64,000 nucleotides of DNA from DASZIT01 sp963770635 (lineage in GTDB: Bacteria > Actinomycetota > Acidimicrobiia > Acidimicrobiales > RAAP-2): positions 434,001 through 498,000 of the forward strand of contig CAVYQI010000003.1 of assembly GCA_963770635.1 (NCBI GenBank), written 5' to 3'. Shown piece by piece: positions 44,106 through 52,023 of this stretch. The notes under the pieces are model-generated. The model was not told the DNA's origin. It searched no databases and saw only the letters and a program-made list of their open reading frames with translations. A program made the translations under genes and the position numbers. How positions within the stretch are numbered: position 1 is the first letter of the stretch; every line of letters starts with the position of its first letter.

Positions 44106-45170
44106 ATGCCCGATGACCGGACCACCGTCACCGAGCTCGGGACCGCCCTCGGTACCCTCGGGTATCCGGACCTTGCCGGCGCCCTGGCCCGACGGCCTGA
44201 TGAGCTGCGGATTGGGGATGAGACCTGGGACCAACTTCAGGGCATCCACGCGAACGGGCGATTCGCCGTCGAGTTCCGCCTGGCGTTCGACAACGGCCGG
44301 GCCATGTTGGCGGCACCCGACGGGCTGGGGGGGCGAGCCCCGAGGATCATCGAATGGACCGGCGGCCGTCGGGCCCCGGGTGACGAGGTGGCCCCGATCG
44401 ATCTCCGCATCGACCACGTCTACCTGATCAGTTGCAAGTACGAGTCCGACATTCTCGCCAACACCTCGCCGGCCCGTCTGTTCGAGGGCTTGTTGGCAAT
44501 GTCCGGGCGCTGGGATCGCGCCGACTGGTTCGAAGTGGTGGCCCCTGACGAGTTGATGGCGCTGTATGCCGGATGCTTGGCCGCCACCGGGTTGACCGAT
44601 TTTCCACCCGCCCCCGGACTCTGCACCAAAGAGCAGCACCGCGAGCTCCGGGATGCCCTGGCCGGACGGTCGTATCCGAATGAGGAGACCCGGGCTGCCT
44701 ATGTCCGGTTGTGCGCGACGGTGAGCCGGGTGTCCGCCCAACGCTGGAACCGACGGATGGACGAAGCTGGTTTCGGATCGGAGCTGATGATGTGGCGCCT
44801 GCTCCGGATCGGCAGTGCACCCTATTTCGTACTCGGGATCGACCGGCGAACGGGCCGGCCCGTCCGGTACCGGATCTCCAGCCCCTGGGACTGGAGAGAC
44901 GAGTTCGAAGTGCTGGATTTCGACATCGCCCCCGGGGTGGCCGGTCAGCCCCGGGTCGACTGGCGCTGCCGGTATCGTTCCCGCCGCCCGGAGTCCGGGG
45001 TGCCCTCCACGGTCGCCGGTCACATCGAGATCCGCTGGAGCCACGGCCGCTTCGCCCATCCGCCCGAGGCCAAGATCTACCTCGACACCCCCATGGACGA
45101 ACTGCCGGGGTACCACCAATTGTCCGAGGTGGAGGAGCCACAACTCCGATTGTGGTCCACCACCCCGTAG
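44106..45170 (+). CDS. Conserved-looking protein with a possible PD-(D/E)xK nuclease core
   Basis: I do not recognise a named family. This 354-residue soluble protein has a segment around 50-115 with FAVEFRLAF, then DLRIDHVYLISCKYES. This resembles the E, D and (S)xK spacing of restriction-endonuclease-like folds. The rest is mixed helix and strand, with Arg-rich C-terminal strands (DWRCRYRSRRPES). There is no signal or membrane segment. Its neighbours are envelope genes, which gives no hint. The nuclease idea rests on a short motif only. Confidence 0.55.
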   Translation: MPDDRTTVTELGTALGTLGYPDLAGALARRPDELRIGDETWDQLQGIHANGRFAVEFRLAFDNGRAMLAAPDGLGGRAPRIIEWTGGRRAPGDEVAPIDLRIDHVYLISCKYESDILANTSPARLFEGLLAMSGRWDRADWFEVVAPDELMALYAGCLAATGLTDFPPAPGLCTKEQHRELRDALAGRSYPNEETRAAYVRLCATVSRVSAQRWNRRMDEAGFGSELMMWRLLRIGSAPYFVLGIDRRTGRPVRYRISSPWDWRDEFEVLDFDIAPGVAGQPRVDWRCRYRSRRPESGVPSTVAGHIEIRWSHGRFAHPPEAKIYLDTPMDELPGYHQLSEVEEPQLRLWSTTP

Positions 45171-45171
45171 G

Positions 45172-46446
45172 TCAGCCCCTCCCGAACGGGTCGTCTTCGG
45201 CGGAAGTTCCCGAGGACCCCGTCCCCCGCGGCGGGGGTGGCGGGGGCGGAGGGGGATCCACCGGTCCCGGCACGCCGGCCGGGGCGCCCCGCTGCAGCAA
45301 CCGCAGTCCGGCAATCGGAAAGATCAGCACGGAGAGAACGCCGGCGGCGATGAGGGCGGCGGCATTCTCGGCGGCCATCTTGTCGGCCGCCACCCCGATC
45401 TCGGCGATCACCACGATCAGGGGCAGCCCGGTGACCGAGAACAGCGCCAGAGGCAGCTGTTCACGTTTCGGCAGCTGCTTGCGGTACACCAGCACCGAGG
45501 GTGCGCCCCTGACCACCAAGAGGAGCAGAAGGTAGAGCGGGATGCGGAGGGCGGCCCTCGGATTGTGGAGAAGCGAATGGAGATCGAAGGTCACGCCACT
45601 CACCACGAAGAAGATCGGAATCAGAAATCCGAAGCCGATGGCTTCGAGCTTTCCCCGAATGACCGGGCTGTCGTCGCCTTCGGTGAACAGGCGGACCACG
45701 ATCCCGGCGGCGACCGCACCCAGCAGCACATCGAGGCCGAGGGTGGAGGCCAAATAGACGAGCAAGAAGATGAGGAGTATGGATATCCGGATCGGCAGTT
45801 GCGAGCTCGAATGGAGATGCCGGCCGAGCATGGCCACCACCCCGGGTTGCTGGCTGCGGGTGGCCAGCAGCGCCGCCGCCACCGCGGTGACGAAGAAGGC
45901 GACCAACAGCAAGATGGTGACCGCTGGATGCCGCTGGGTCAGAAATACGGATACCGCCACGATCGGCCCGAACTCCCCGATGGTTCCTGCCGCCATCACG
46001 TGTCGGCCGAACTCGGTGTCCAGGACACCGGCGTCGCGGACGAGTGGCAACACCGTCCCGAGCGCCGTGGTGGTCAGGGTCAGACCGAACACCACCGGGT
46101 CGTGCTCCAGGCCGGTTGCCACCACGGCCAGGGAAAACGCCACCGCCACCACCGCCGAGGACACCCAGCTCACCGCGGCCAGCCGCAACGGGCGGCCTCG
46201 GATCCGCATGAGATCGAGTTCGTAGCCGGCCAGGAACATCAGAAAGGCCAGGCCCATATCCGAAAACGCGGTCACCACGCTTCCGGTGTGGGCGAGCTTC
46301 AGGACATCCGGGCCCACCACCATGCCCAGGACGAGTTCGATGACCAAGGCCGGGATGCCGAGTTTCCCGCTGAAATCGGAGAGGATCGGGGCCAGGGCCG
46401 CAATTCCGGCCACCAGGACCAGGGTGGGGATCCACGAGGCGGCCAT
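45172..46446 (-). CDS. CPA2-type cation:proton antiporter
   Basis: This 424-residue integral membrane protein has about twelve helices. It resembles the membrane part of KefB/NapA-type antiporters (LGIPALVIELVLGMVVGPDVL at the start; MGLAFLMFLAGYELDL is the conserved helix 3 region). No C-terminal RCK domain is present; instead the tail is a Pro run and acidic residues. It would exchange Na+ or K+ for protons. It starts 8 bases after a TANNNT box and converges on the previous gene with one base between stops. Confidence 0.88.
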   Translation of the reverse strand: MAASWIPTLVLVAGIAALAPILSDFSGKLGIPALVIELVLGMVVGPDVLKLAHTGSVVTAFSDMGLAFLMFLAGYELDLMRIRGRPLRLAAVSWVSSAVVAVAFSLAVVATGLEHDPVVFGLTLTTTALGTVLPLVRDAGVLDTEFGRHVMAAGTIGEFGPIVAVSVFLTQRHPAVTILLLVAFFVTAVAAALLATRSQQPGVVAMLGRHLHSSSQLPIRISILLIFLLVYLASTLGLDVLLGAVAAGIVVRLFTEGDDSPVIRGKLEAIGFGFLIPIFFVVSGVTFDLHSLLHNPRAALRIPLYLLLLLVVRGAPSVLVYRKQLPKREQLPLALFSVTGLPLIVVIAEIGVAADKMAAENAAALIAAGVLSVLIFPIAGLRLLQRGAPAGVPGPVDPPPPPPPPPRGTGSSGTSAEDDPFGRG

Positions 46447-46724
46447 CGTTCCCTACCGTACTTTGGGGACCGAGACTGCTTCCTCCCCAGCAGGGAAAAC
46501 GACCGGAGAGGCGCTGCTCGTCAAGGGCAGCCACCGGCTCGACCCCACTCCCGCTCACGTCCCAGCTAAAGTTGGCTATGTAGTGGCCGATCCCCAAACC
46601 ATCGCGTGCGTGTACGGATCCGGCCGATCCGCTGGCGGTCTTCCACCTCAGTCACGGTGGCCAGTATTGGTGGACCAAACGGGGTCGTCACTCCCCTCAC
46701 CCCGTGCCTTCTAGCCGGGCGAGC
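46447..46724. other. Divergent intergenic region
   Basis: This region lies between the antiporter and the phosphodiester-glycosidase-like gene. It contains the antiporter -10 box at the left. I see no tRNA, riboswitch or strong palindrome in the remainder. Confidence 0.5.
46455..46460 (-). promoter_or_regulatory. -10 hexamer TACGGT for the antiporter, leaderless type
   Basis: On the minus strand TACGGT ends 8 bases before the antiporter ATG. No Shine-Dalgarno is present. Confidence 0.45.
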
Positions 46725-48068
46725 ATGCAAGATACTCAGGAAATTCCCTTGGTCGATACCGTCGAACGCCCCCAATCGTCGCAGACCACGCCGGCCGGCG
46801 GAGCCAAACGCCCGGCGCACCGTCCCCGGGGCCGAAAGCTCCGACGGGTCCGCGCCCGCCAGGAGCGGCTCTACCGCCGTCGCCGGATGAAAGCCATCAT
46901 CGGGGTGATCCTGGTCGGCCTGCTGATCTGGTTGGCCATTACGCTGGGTGGGGCGTTGACCAATCCCGCCTACGGGAGTTCGATGAGCGCCCGGTTCGCC
47001 GAGTGGGCGCGCCAGAACGGTGCCGGTTCCATCGTCAACAAGGTCGAGAATTTCTGGTACAGCCACCACGCTCCCAAGGTCGGGGGGACAGTGCCCAAAG
47101 GCGCGATCAAGGCCCCGACCAGCACCCCGACCACGGTGGCCGCCGGGCCGCCGCATCTACCGCCACCCGTGGCCATGGTGCCGTTTGCCAGCCCGGCGGT
47201 TGCCGGCGAGGGCCAGTGGTCCCCGGCCGGTCGCCTGGTGGACGGCATCCCCGCCGTCTACACCACCGAGCTCCGGCCCGACGCGGTACACACCAGTTAC
47301 GTCGTCGGGGTGGCGTGGATGGACACCAAACTGCTGCACGCCACCCTCTACTCGGGGAGCCAGATCCCCGGCGGCGGCCCGTTCACCCATACCGCTCCCA
47401 TCCAACCCACGGCGGCCAACTCCCTGGTTTCCGCCTTCAATGCCGGCTTCCTGTCCGGTCAATCCAACGGGGGGTACTACACCGACGGCAAGACCCTGAT
47501 ACCGCTGGTGTCGGGGGCGGCCTCCGCGGTGATCTACAACGACGGGACCATGACGGTGGCCGACTGGGGGCGGGATGCCACCCTCACCCCCAATGTGGTT
47601 GCCGTCCGCCAGAACCTCGACCTGGTCGTCGATGGGGGCCAACCCGTCCCGGGGCTGAACGCCTCCGACACCACCCAGTGGGGCAACACGCTGGGCGGAG
47701 CCATCTATGTCTACCGATCCGGGCTCGGAGTGACGGCCACTGGTGCGCTGGTCTATGTCGGCGGCCCGGGCCTGAACATCACCGATCTGGCCGATCTCCT
47801 GGTTCGCGCCGGGGCCGTCCGGGCGATGGAGCTCGACATCAACACCGACTGGGTCAACTACTCCTTCTACAACCCCGCGACCCCCTACGGGGCGGCCACC
47901 CCCGCCAACGGTACCCAGCTCCTCCCCCAGATGACCGGCGGACCCGGACGGTACTTCGCGTCCTACTGGGCCCGGGACTTCTTCACCATGTCGTCGGCCT
48001 ATCCAACCGGACCACCCCCGACCACCACGACCACCAAACCGCGCAGTTCGGCGTCGACTCACTCCTGA
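46725..48068 (+). CDS. Membrane-anchored phosphodiester glycosidase (NAGPA-like) domain protein
   Basis: This 447-residue protein has a basic cytoplasmic start (RGRKLRRVRARQERLYRRRR), one membrane helix (about 57-76) and an outward domain. The domain resembles the NAGPA phosphodiester glycosidase fold: SAFNAGFLSGQSNGGYYTDG near residue 235 and a conserved late stretch AMELDINTDWVNY. A Thr/Pro tail ends the protein. Related enzymes cleave N-acetylglucosamine-1-phosphodiesters, so a cell-wall polymer role is possible. GTG 46704 would add seven residues; the ATG is used. Confidence 0.7.
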   Translation: MQDTQEIPLVDTVERPQSSQTTPAGGAKRPAHRPRGRKLRRVRARQERLYRRRRMKAIIGVILVGLLIWLAITLGGALTNPAYGSSMSARFAEWARQNGAGSIVNKVENFWYSHHAPKVGGTVPKGAIKAPTSTPTTVAAGPPHLPPPVAMVPFASPAVAGEGQWSPAGRLVDGIPAVYTTELRPDAVHTSYVVGVAWMDTKLLHATLYSGSQIPGGGPFTHTAPIQPTAANSLVSAFNAGFLSGQSNGGYYTDGKTLIPLVSGAASAVIYNDGTMTVADWGRDATLTPNVVAVRQNLDLVVDGGQPVPGLNASDTTQWGNTLGGAIYVYRSGLGVTATGALVYVGGPGLNITDLADLLVRAGAVRAMELDINTDWVNYSFYNPATPYGAATPANGTQLLPQMTGGPGRYFASYWARDFFTMSSAYPTGPPPTTTTTKPRSSASTHS

Positions 48069-48118
48069 ACCAGCCCTGACGGGCAGGGTTCCTCGCTGTA
48101 GGGTCTTCCGAAGCGCTT

Positions 48119-49426
48119 ATGGAACTCGAAATCAACTTCTCGATCATCACCGGCTGGTTTCCGGTCGTGGTGATCGCGCTGGCGCTCGGGTCGTTGCTGT
48201 TGACCGTGGGGTGGCGGAACGGGACGTGGAAGTCCCAGTTGGTGTTCGGGCTTCCGATTGCCTTCGTGCTGACCGTGCTGGTGGCGTTGTCGGTCCACTT
48301 CTTCAAGTTCGTACCGGACGACTTCCCCCGCACCTTCTACCTCTGGGCGTGGCTGGTCATCTTCTCGGTGGTGGTCGCCATCCTCGGCTGGCCGAAGGGT
48401 CACTGGGTCCTCCGTCCGCTCTCGATCGTGACGGTGCTCTTCTGCTTCCTGGCCACCGTCACTGTCATCAACCAGCAGTTCGGGTACTACCCGACCCTGG
48501 AACGGGCCCTGGGCAAGGACGCCGCCAACTTCACTACTCTCCCGGCCCTGCAGGCCATCCGGGATCAGGTCCGGGACACCGGACACCTTCCCGACCACGG
48601 CGACACCATCAACGTCACCATCCCCCCCACCCTCTCGAAGTTCCAGGCGGCGCCCGCGGAGGTGTATCTCCCCCCGGCGTGGTTCAACAACCCATTGCCG
48701 GCGCTTCCGGTCATCGTGTTGATCGCCGGCTACCCGGGCATGCCCTCCGACTGGACCCGGGCGGCATTTGCCGACACGACCGCCAACGAGTTCGCGGCCA
48801 AACATAACGGAACGGCTCCGATCATCGTGATGCCGGATGCCAACGGTGTAGCCCAGGACTCCGAGTGCGTGAACAGCAAACTCGGCAATGCCGAGACCTA
48901 CCTGACCGTTGACCTGCCGGCCTACATGCGCACCGAATTCAATGCCAACACCGGAGCCCACTCATTTGCGGTGGCCGGGCTCTCGGCCGGCGGGACCTGC
49001 GCCGAGGTGCTGGCCTTGCGCAACCCGAAGATCTTTCCCGACTTCGCTTCGTACTCGGGCTACGGCATCTTGACCTACGAGACCGCCAACACCCAGGTCA
49101 CCATCAACACCCTGTTCAACGGCTCGCAAGCCGAGTACGACAAGTTCGACCCGACGATTTTGCTCACCAACGACAAATTCCCCACCACGTCGGCCTGGTT
49201 CGAAGCCGGACTCCAGGATCCTCAGTTGCCCACCGCTCGGAACCTCCAAGCGCTGGCCCTCAAAGCCGGACTCGCGCAAACCTGTCTACTCACCCCCACT
49301 GGGGGGCACGACTTCACCTTCTGGACACAGACATTCAAGGACTCGCTGCCGTGGTTGTCCTGGAAACTCGGTCTTACCCCGGCTCCGACCGACTCTCCGG
49401 CCAAATGCACTCCTCCCATTCATTGA
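48119..49426 (+). CDS. Membrane-bound esterase, antigen 85/esterase D-like (copy 1)
   Basis: This 435-residue protein has three to four membrane helices in the first 125 residues, then an outward alpha/beta-hydrolase domain of the putative esterase family. The oxyanion region is VLIAGYPGMPSDWTR, the nucleophile is in AVAGLSAGGTCAEV, and the histidine is in TGGHDFTFW. DSECVNS and a late cysteine (AQTCLL) may form a disulfide. Mycolyltransferases and corynebacterial relatives use this fold to move acyl groups in the wall. A close paralogue lies at 49611-50933 in the opposite direction, with tRNA-Lys between. Confidence 0.8.
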   Translation: MELEINFSIITGWFPVVVIALALGSLLLTVGWRNGTWKSQLVFGLPIAFVLTVLVALSVHFFKFVPDDFPRTFYLWAWLVIFSVVVAILGWPKGHWVLRPLSIVTVLFCFLATVTVINQQFGYYPTLERALGKDAANFTTLPALQAIRDQVRDTGHLPDHGDTINVTIPPTLSKFQAAPAEVYLPPAWFNNPLPALPVIVLIAGYPGMPSDWTRAAFADTTANEFAAKHNGTAPIIVMPDANGVAQDSECVNSKLGNAETYLTVDLPAYMRTEFNANTGAHSFAVAGLSAGGTCAEVLALRNPKIFPDFASYSGYGILTYETANTQVTINTLFNGSQAEYDKFDPTILLTNDKFPTTSAWFEAGLQDPQLPTARNLQALALKAGLAQTCLLTPTGGHDFTFWTQTFKDSLPWLSWKLGLTPAPTDSPAKCTPPIH

Positions 49427-49514
49427 TTGGATGCGCGGGTGATCCATCCCGTCTTTGGGAAAATGAGCCAGCGTCTTTAGGTTGTAAGCGGTTGCAATCA
49501 TTGAGGGGCACCCT

Positions 49515-49520
49515 TAGGAT
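49515..49520 (+). promoter_or_regulatory. -10 hexamer TAGGAT for tRNA-Lys
   Basis: TAGGAT ends 6 bases before the tRNA 5' end, the expected place for a promoter that starts at the tRNA. Confidence 0.4.
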
Positions 49521-49526
49521 CTCGTT

Positions 49527-49599
49527 GCGCCCCTAGCTCAACGGTGGAGCAGCGGATTCTTAATCCGCAGGTTGGGTGGTTCGAGTCCCCCGGGGCGCA
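49527..49599 (+). tRNA. tRNA-Lys (anticodon CTT)
   Basis: The 73-base tRNA has acceptor GCGCCCC/GGGGCGC and a TTCGAGT T-loop. The anticodon loop TTCTTAA gives CTT, which reads AAG. The CCA is not encoded, unlike in the two tRNA-Ser genes. It lies between two converging paralogous esterase genes. Confidence 0.97.
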
Positions 49600-49610
49600 C
49601 GGTGGTCGGG

Positions 49611-50933
49611 TCACGCCCCCGGCTTGCAGGTCGCAGCTTCGGACGCTGGCTGCGGAGTGAGTCCCAACTTCCAGGACAGCCACGGCAACGAATCGGTGAA
49701 CGCCTGATCCCAGACACCGAAGTCGTGGCCGCCGGGAAGAATCTCGATGCAGGTATCGATGCCGGCCGCCTCGGCTGCCGGTTGGAGACGCTGAGCGGCG
49801 GCGAGCGGCTGGGCGTCGTCCGTGCCCACCGCGAACCAGCCGGCCATGCCCGGATAGGAAGCGTTCTTCAGGAGGGAAATCGGATTGTTCTTTTGAAAGC
49901 TCTCGTTGGAGCCACCAAAGAGGATCTTGACGGTGTCCTTCCGCGGGTCCTCCTGATACACGGGGCTGGCCAATCCCGAATAGCTGGCAAAGAACGGGAA
50001 CACCTTCGGATTCCGCACCGCCAGGTTCACCGAACAGAAGCCTCCGGCTGACAATCCGGCCACCGCCAACGATCGGGGTCCTTCGTTGGCGTCGTAGGTC
50101 GCCCGGGCGAAGGCGGGCACGTCCTCGACCAGGTAAGTCTCCGCCTGTCCGAAGGCGGAGCTGTTCACACACTCGGTATCCACCGTCTGGAAGCCATTGG
50201 GGTCGGGCATCACGATGATCGGCGCCAGCCCGTGATGGGTGGCGGCGAAACTGTCGGCGATGTGATCCGCTTTCCCCTGCTGGGTCCAGTCGGCAGAGCT
50301 TCCCGGTTCGCCGGGCAACAGGATCAGCGTGGGAAGGACCGGCGGGGGCGTGGCAAACCATGCCGGAGGCAGATACACGAAGGCGTCATGGGCGTTGAAC
50401 TTGGACACCGTTGCCGGGATATGGGCGGAAACCACCACGCCTCTCGACGGGAGCCGACCGGTCTTCGCCACCTCATCCCGGATGACCTGGAGCTGGGCGT
50501 TGGGAACTAGGTTGACCGCGTCGAGATCCACCAGCCTCCCGAGTGTCGGGTACCTGACGTAGGTCGCGTTCAGCGCATCGGCGACGACCACCGCGGTCAG
50601 GAGGACGGCGACACAGGAGATCACCCGGATCCAACGGGTGGCCGGCAGCCATCCGACGGCGGCGGCCACCACCGCCAGCACCCAGACCCCGCCCCAAACG
50701 AAGGCGGAGATGGGGAACCGGTTCGGGTACGCCCCGCTGAGGTGCAGGATCACATCGGCAGCCAAAGGGATGACCATCGCCGCCGGAATCCCGATGACCA
50801 ATTGTCGGCGCCATCGCCCGGACCGCCAGCCGATAGCCCCCAAAAGCGAGACCACCGCCAGACCGATGACCACCTGGGGCAGCCACCCCGAAATGATGGA
50901 AATGTTGACGGAAGACTCCGATCGCTCGGTCAA
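49611..50933 (-). CDS. Membrane-bound esterase, antigen 85/esterase D-like (copy 2)
   Basis: This 440-residue paralogue of the 48119 gene has the same layout. The two proteins share stretches such as PAWF, APIIVMPD, DSLPWLSWKLGLTP and a late cysteine. Membrane helices are at about 12-30, 42-60, 75-95 and 103-122. The nucleophile is in AVAGLSAGGFCSV and the histidine is in PGGHDFGVW. The start is uncertain: TTG 50933 aligns best with the paralogue's ATG but overlaps a TATTTT box and has no ribosome site. The likely role is acyl transfer or ester cleavage outside the membrane. Confidence 0.8.
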   Translation of the reverse strand: MTERSESSVNISIISGWLPQVVIGLAVVSLLGAIGWRSGRWRRQLVIGIPAAMVIPLAADVILHLSGAYPNRFPISAFVWGGVWVLAVVAAAVGWLPATRWIRVISCVAVLLTAVVVADALNATYVRYPTLGRLVDLDAVNLVPNAQLQVIRDEVAKTGRLPSRGVVVSAHIPATVSKFNAHDAFVYLPPAWFATPPPVLPTLILLPGEPGSSADWTQQGKADHIADSFAATHHGLAPIIVMPDPNGFQTVDTECVNSSAFGQAETYLVEDVPAFARATYDANEGPRSLAVAGLSAGGFCSVNLAVRNPKVFPFFASYSGLASPVYQEDPRKDTVKILFGGSNESFQKNNPISLLKNASYPGMAGWFAVGTDDAQPLAAAQRLQPAAEAAGIDTCIEILPGGHDFGVWDQAFTDSLPWLSWKLGLTPQPASEAATCKPGA

Positions 50934-51040
50934 AATAAGAAGACGGGCAACGATTCTATAAAGGGCAACGGGTCGAGGTCAGCGGCCCCCAAGCCCCGTC
51001 AGTACACTGTCGATCACTAGAGGTGTAATGCAACGTTCAT

Positions 51041-51054
51041 CCTCCGTTAGGAGG
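51041..51054 (+). promoter_or_regulatory. Hairpin pairing with the DMT transporter Shine-Dalgarno
   Basis: CCTCC (51041-51045), loop GTTA and GGAGG (51050-51054) form a perfect 5-bp stem that closes the only Shine-Dalgarno before the ATG at 51069. In RNA this would mask the ribosome site until something opens it. Confidence 0.5.
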
Positions 51055-51068
51055 TCAGTGGTGCCGAC

Positions 51069-51974
51069 ATGATTGCCATCTTCTTTGCCGCCCTCGGCTC
51101 CTTATGCAATGCCTCTTCGGCTGTCGTGCAGCGCCTGGCCAACGTCTCCGCCCCGGCGGAAGTGGCGACCGGATGGCGCAAGGCCCTGTATCTGATCCGC
51201 CAGCCGATGTGGCTGGTGGGCTTCCTGTTCCTGGGCGGCACCTTCATCTTCACCGCCACCGCCCTCTACTTCGGGGAGATCGCCGTGGTCCAGCCGGTGC
51301 TGGTGATCGAGTTGATCTTCATGTTGGGGCTCCGCAGATTCTGGTTGCACGACCAAATTGCCATGCGCACCTGGGGCGCCGCCGCACTCACCTGCGTGGG
51401 ACTGGCGGGGTTCTTGGTCGCCGCCCATCCCCAGGAAGGCATCGGCCTCCCGAGCGCCAGCGGTTGGATCAAGTCCGTCGCCGTCCGGCTGGTGATCGTC
51501 GCGGTGCTCCTGGTGCTCAGCCGGGGAGGGTCACCGTCCCGGAAAGCGGCGATGCTCGGCAGCTCCGGCGCCATCGTCTGGTCCATCGATGCCGGCTTCA
51601 TGAAAGCGGCCACCGCCATCCTCTCCAAGGACGGTTGGATCCATCTCCTCTACCATTGGCCGCTCTACGCGCTGGTGGTCACCGGCATCATCGGGACGGT
51701 CCTGGTGCAGGCATCGCTGTCGGTCGGTCCGCTGATGGTGTCCCAGGCCGCCCTTCTCATCGTCGACCCGTTCTCGAGCATTCTGCTGGGCGTCGAGCTG
51801 TTCGATGAGCACATCAACACCTCGCCTTCTGCCATTAGCGGGGCGATACTCTCGCTCATCCTGATGGCGGTGGGCGTGGTCTTGATGTCCCGGTGGGCGC
51901 CGCCGGTGATGGAGGCTCACGAGAAGTCCGAGACCGCCCCCGATCCGGGGAAGGTCCTGCTCGAAGGGTTCTGA
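51069..51974 (+). CDS. DMT-superfamily membrane transporter
   Basis: This 301-residue protein has nine or ten membrane helices in two repeats, the drug/metabolite transporter layout. Features are FAALGSLCNASSAVVQR at the start, GEIAVVQPVLVIELIFML in repeat 1 and LSVGPLMVSQAALLIVDP in repeat 2. The substrate is unknown. The ribosome site AGGAGG is 14 bases from the ATG and is paired in a hairpin. It converges on the MPE-DUF2156 gene. Confidence 0.8.
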   Translation: MIAIFFAALGSLCNASSAVVQRLANVSAPAEVATGWRKALYLIRQPMWLVGFLFLGGTFIFTATALYFGEIAVVQPVLVIELIFMLGLRRFWLHDQIAMRTWGAAALTCVGLAGFLVAAHPQEGIGLPSASGWIKSVAVRLVIVAVLLVLSRGGSPSRKAAMLGSSGAIVWSIDAGFMKAATAILSKDGWIHLLYHWPLYALVVTGIIGTVLVQASLSVGPLMVSQAALLIVDPFSSILLGVELFDEHINTSPSAISGAILSLILMAVGVVLMSRWAPPVMEAHEKSETAPDPGKVLLEGF

Positions 51975-52023
51975 ACGGGCCTTTCACGGCGGAGCCATGT
52001 CCTATTGGGGCCGGCCTCGCCGA

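Noticed and set aside
49527..49599. tRNA-Lys gene placed for use by the LysS/MprF-like locus
   Set aside because: It lies about 2.4 kb away on the other strand with unrelated genes between. The link is only that all concern lysine.
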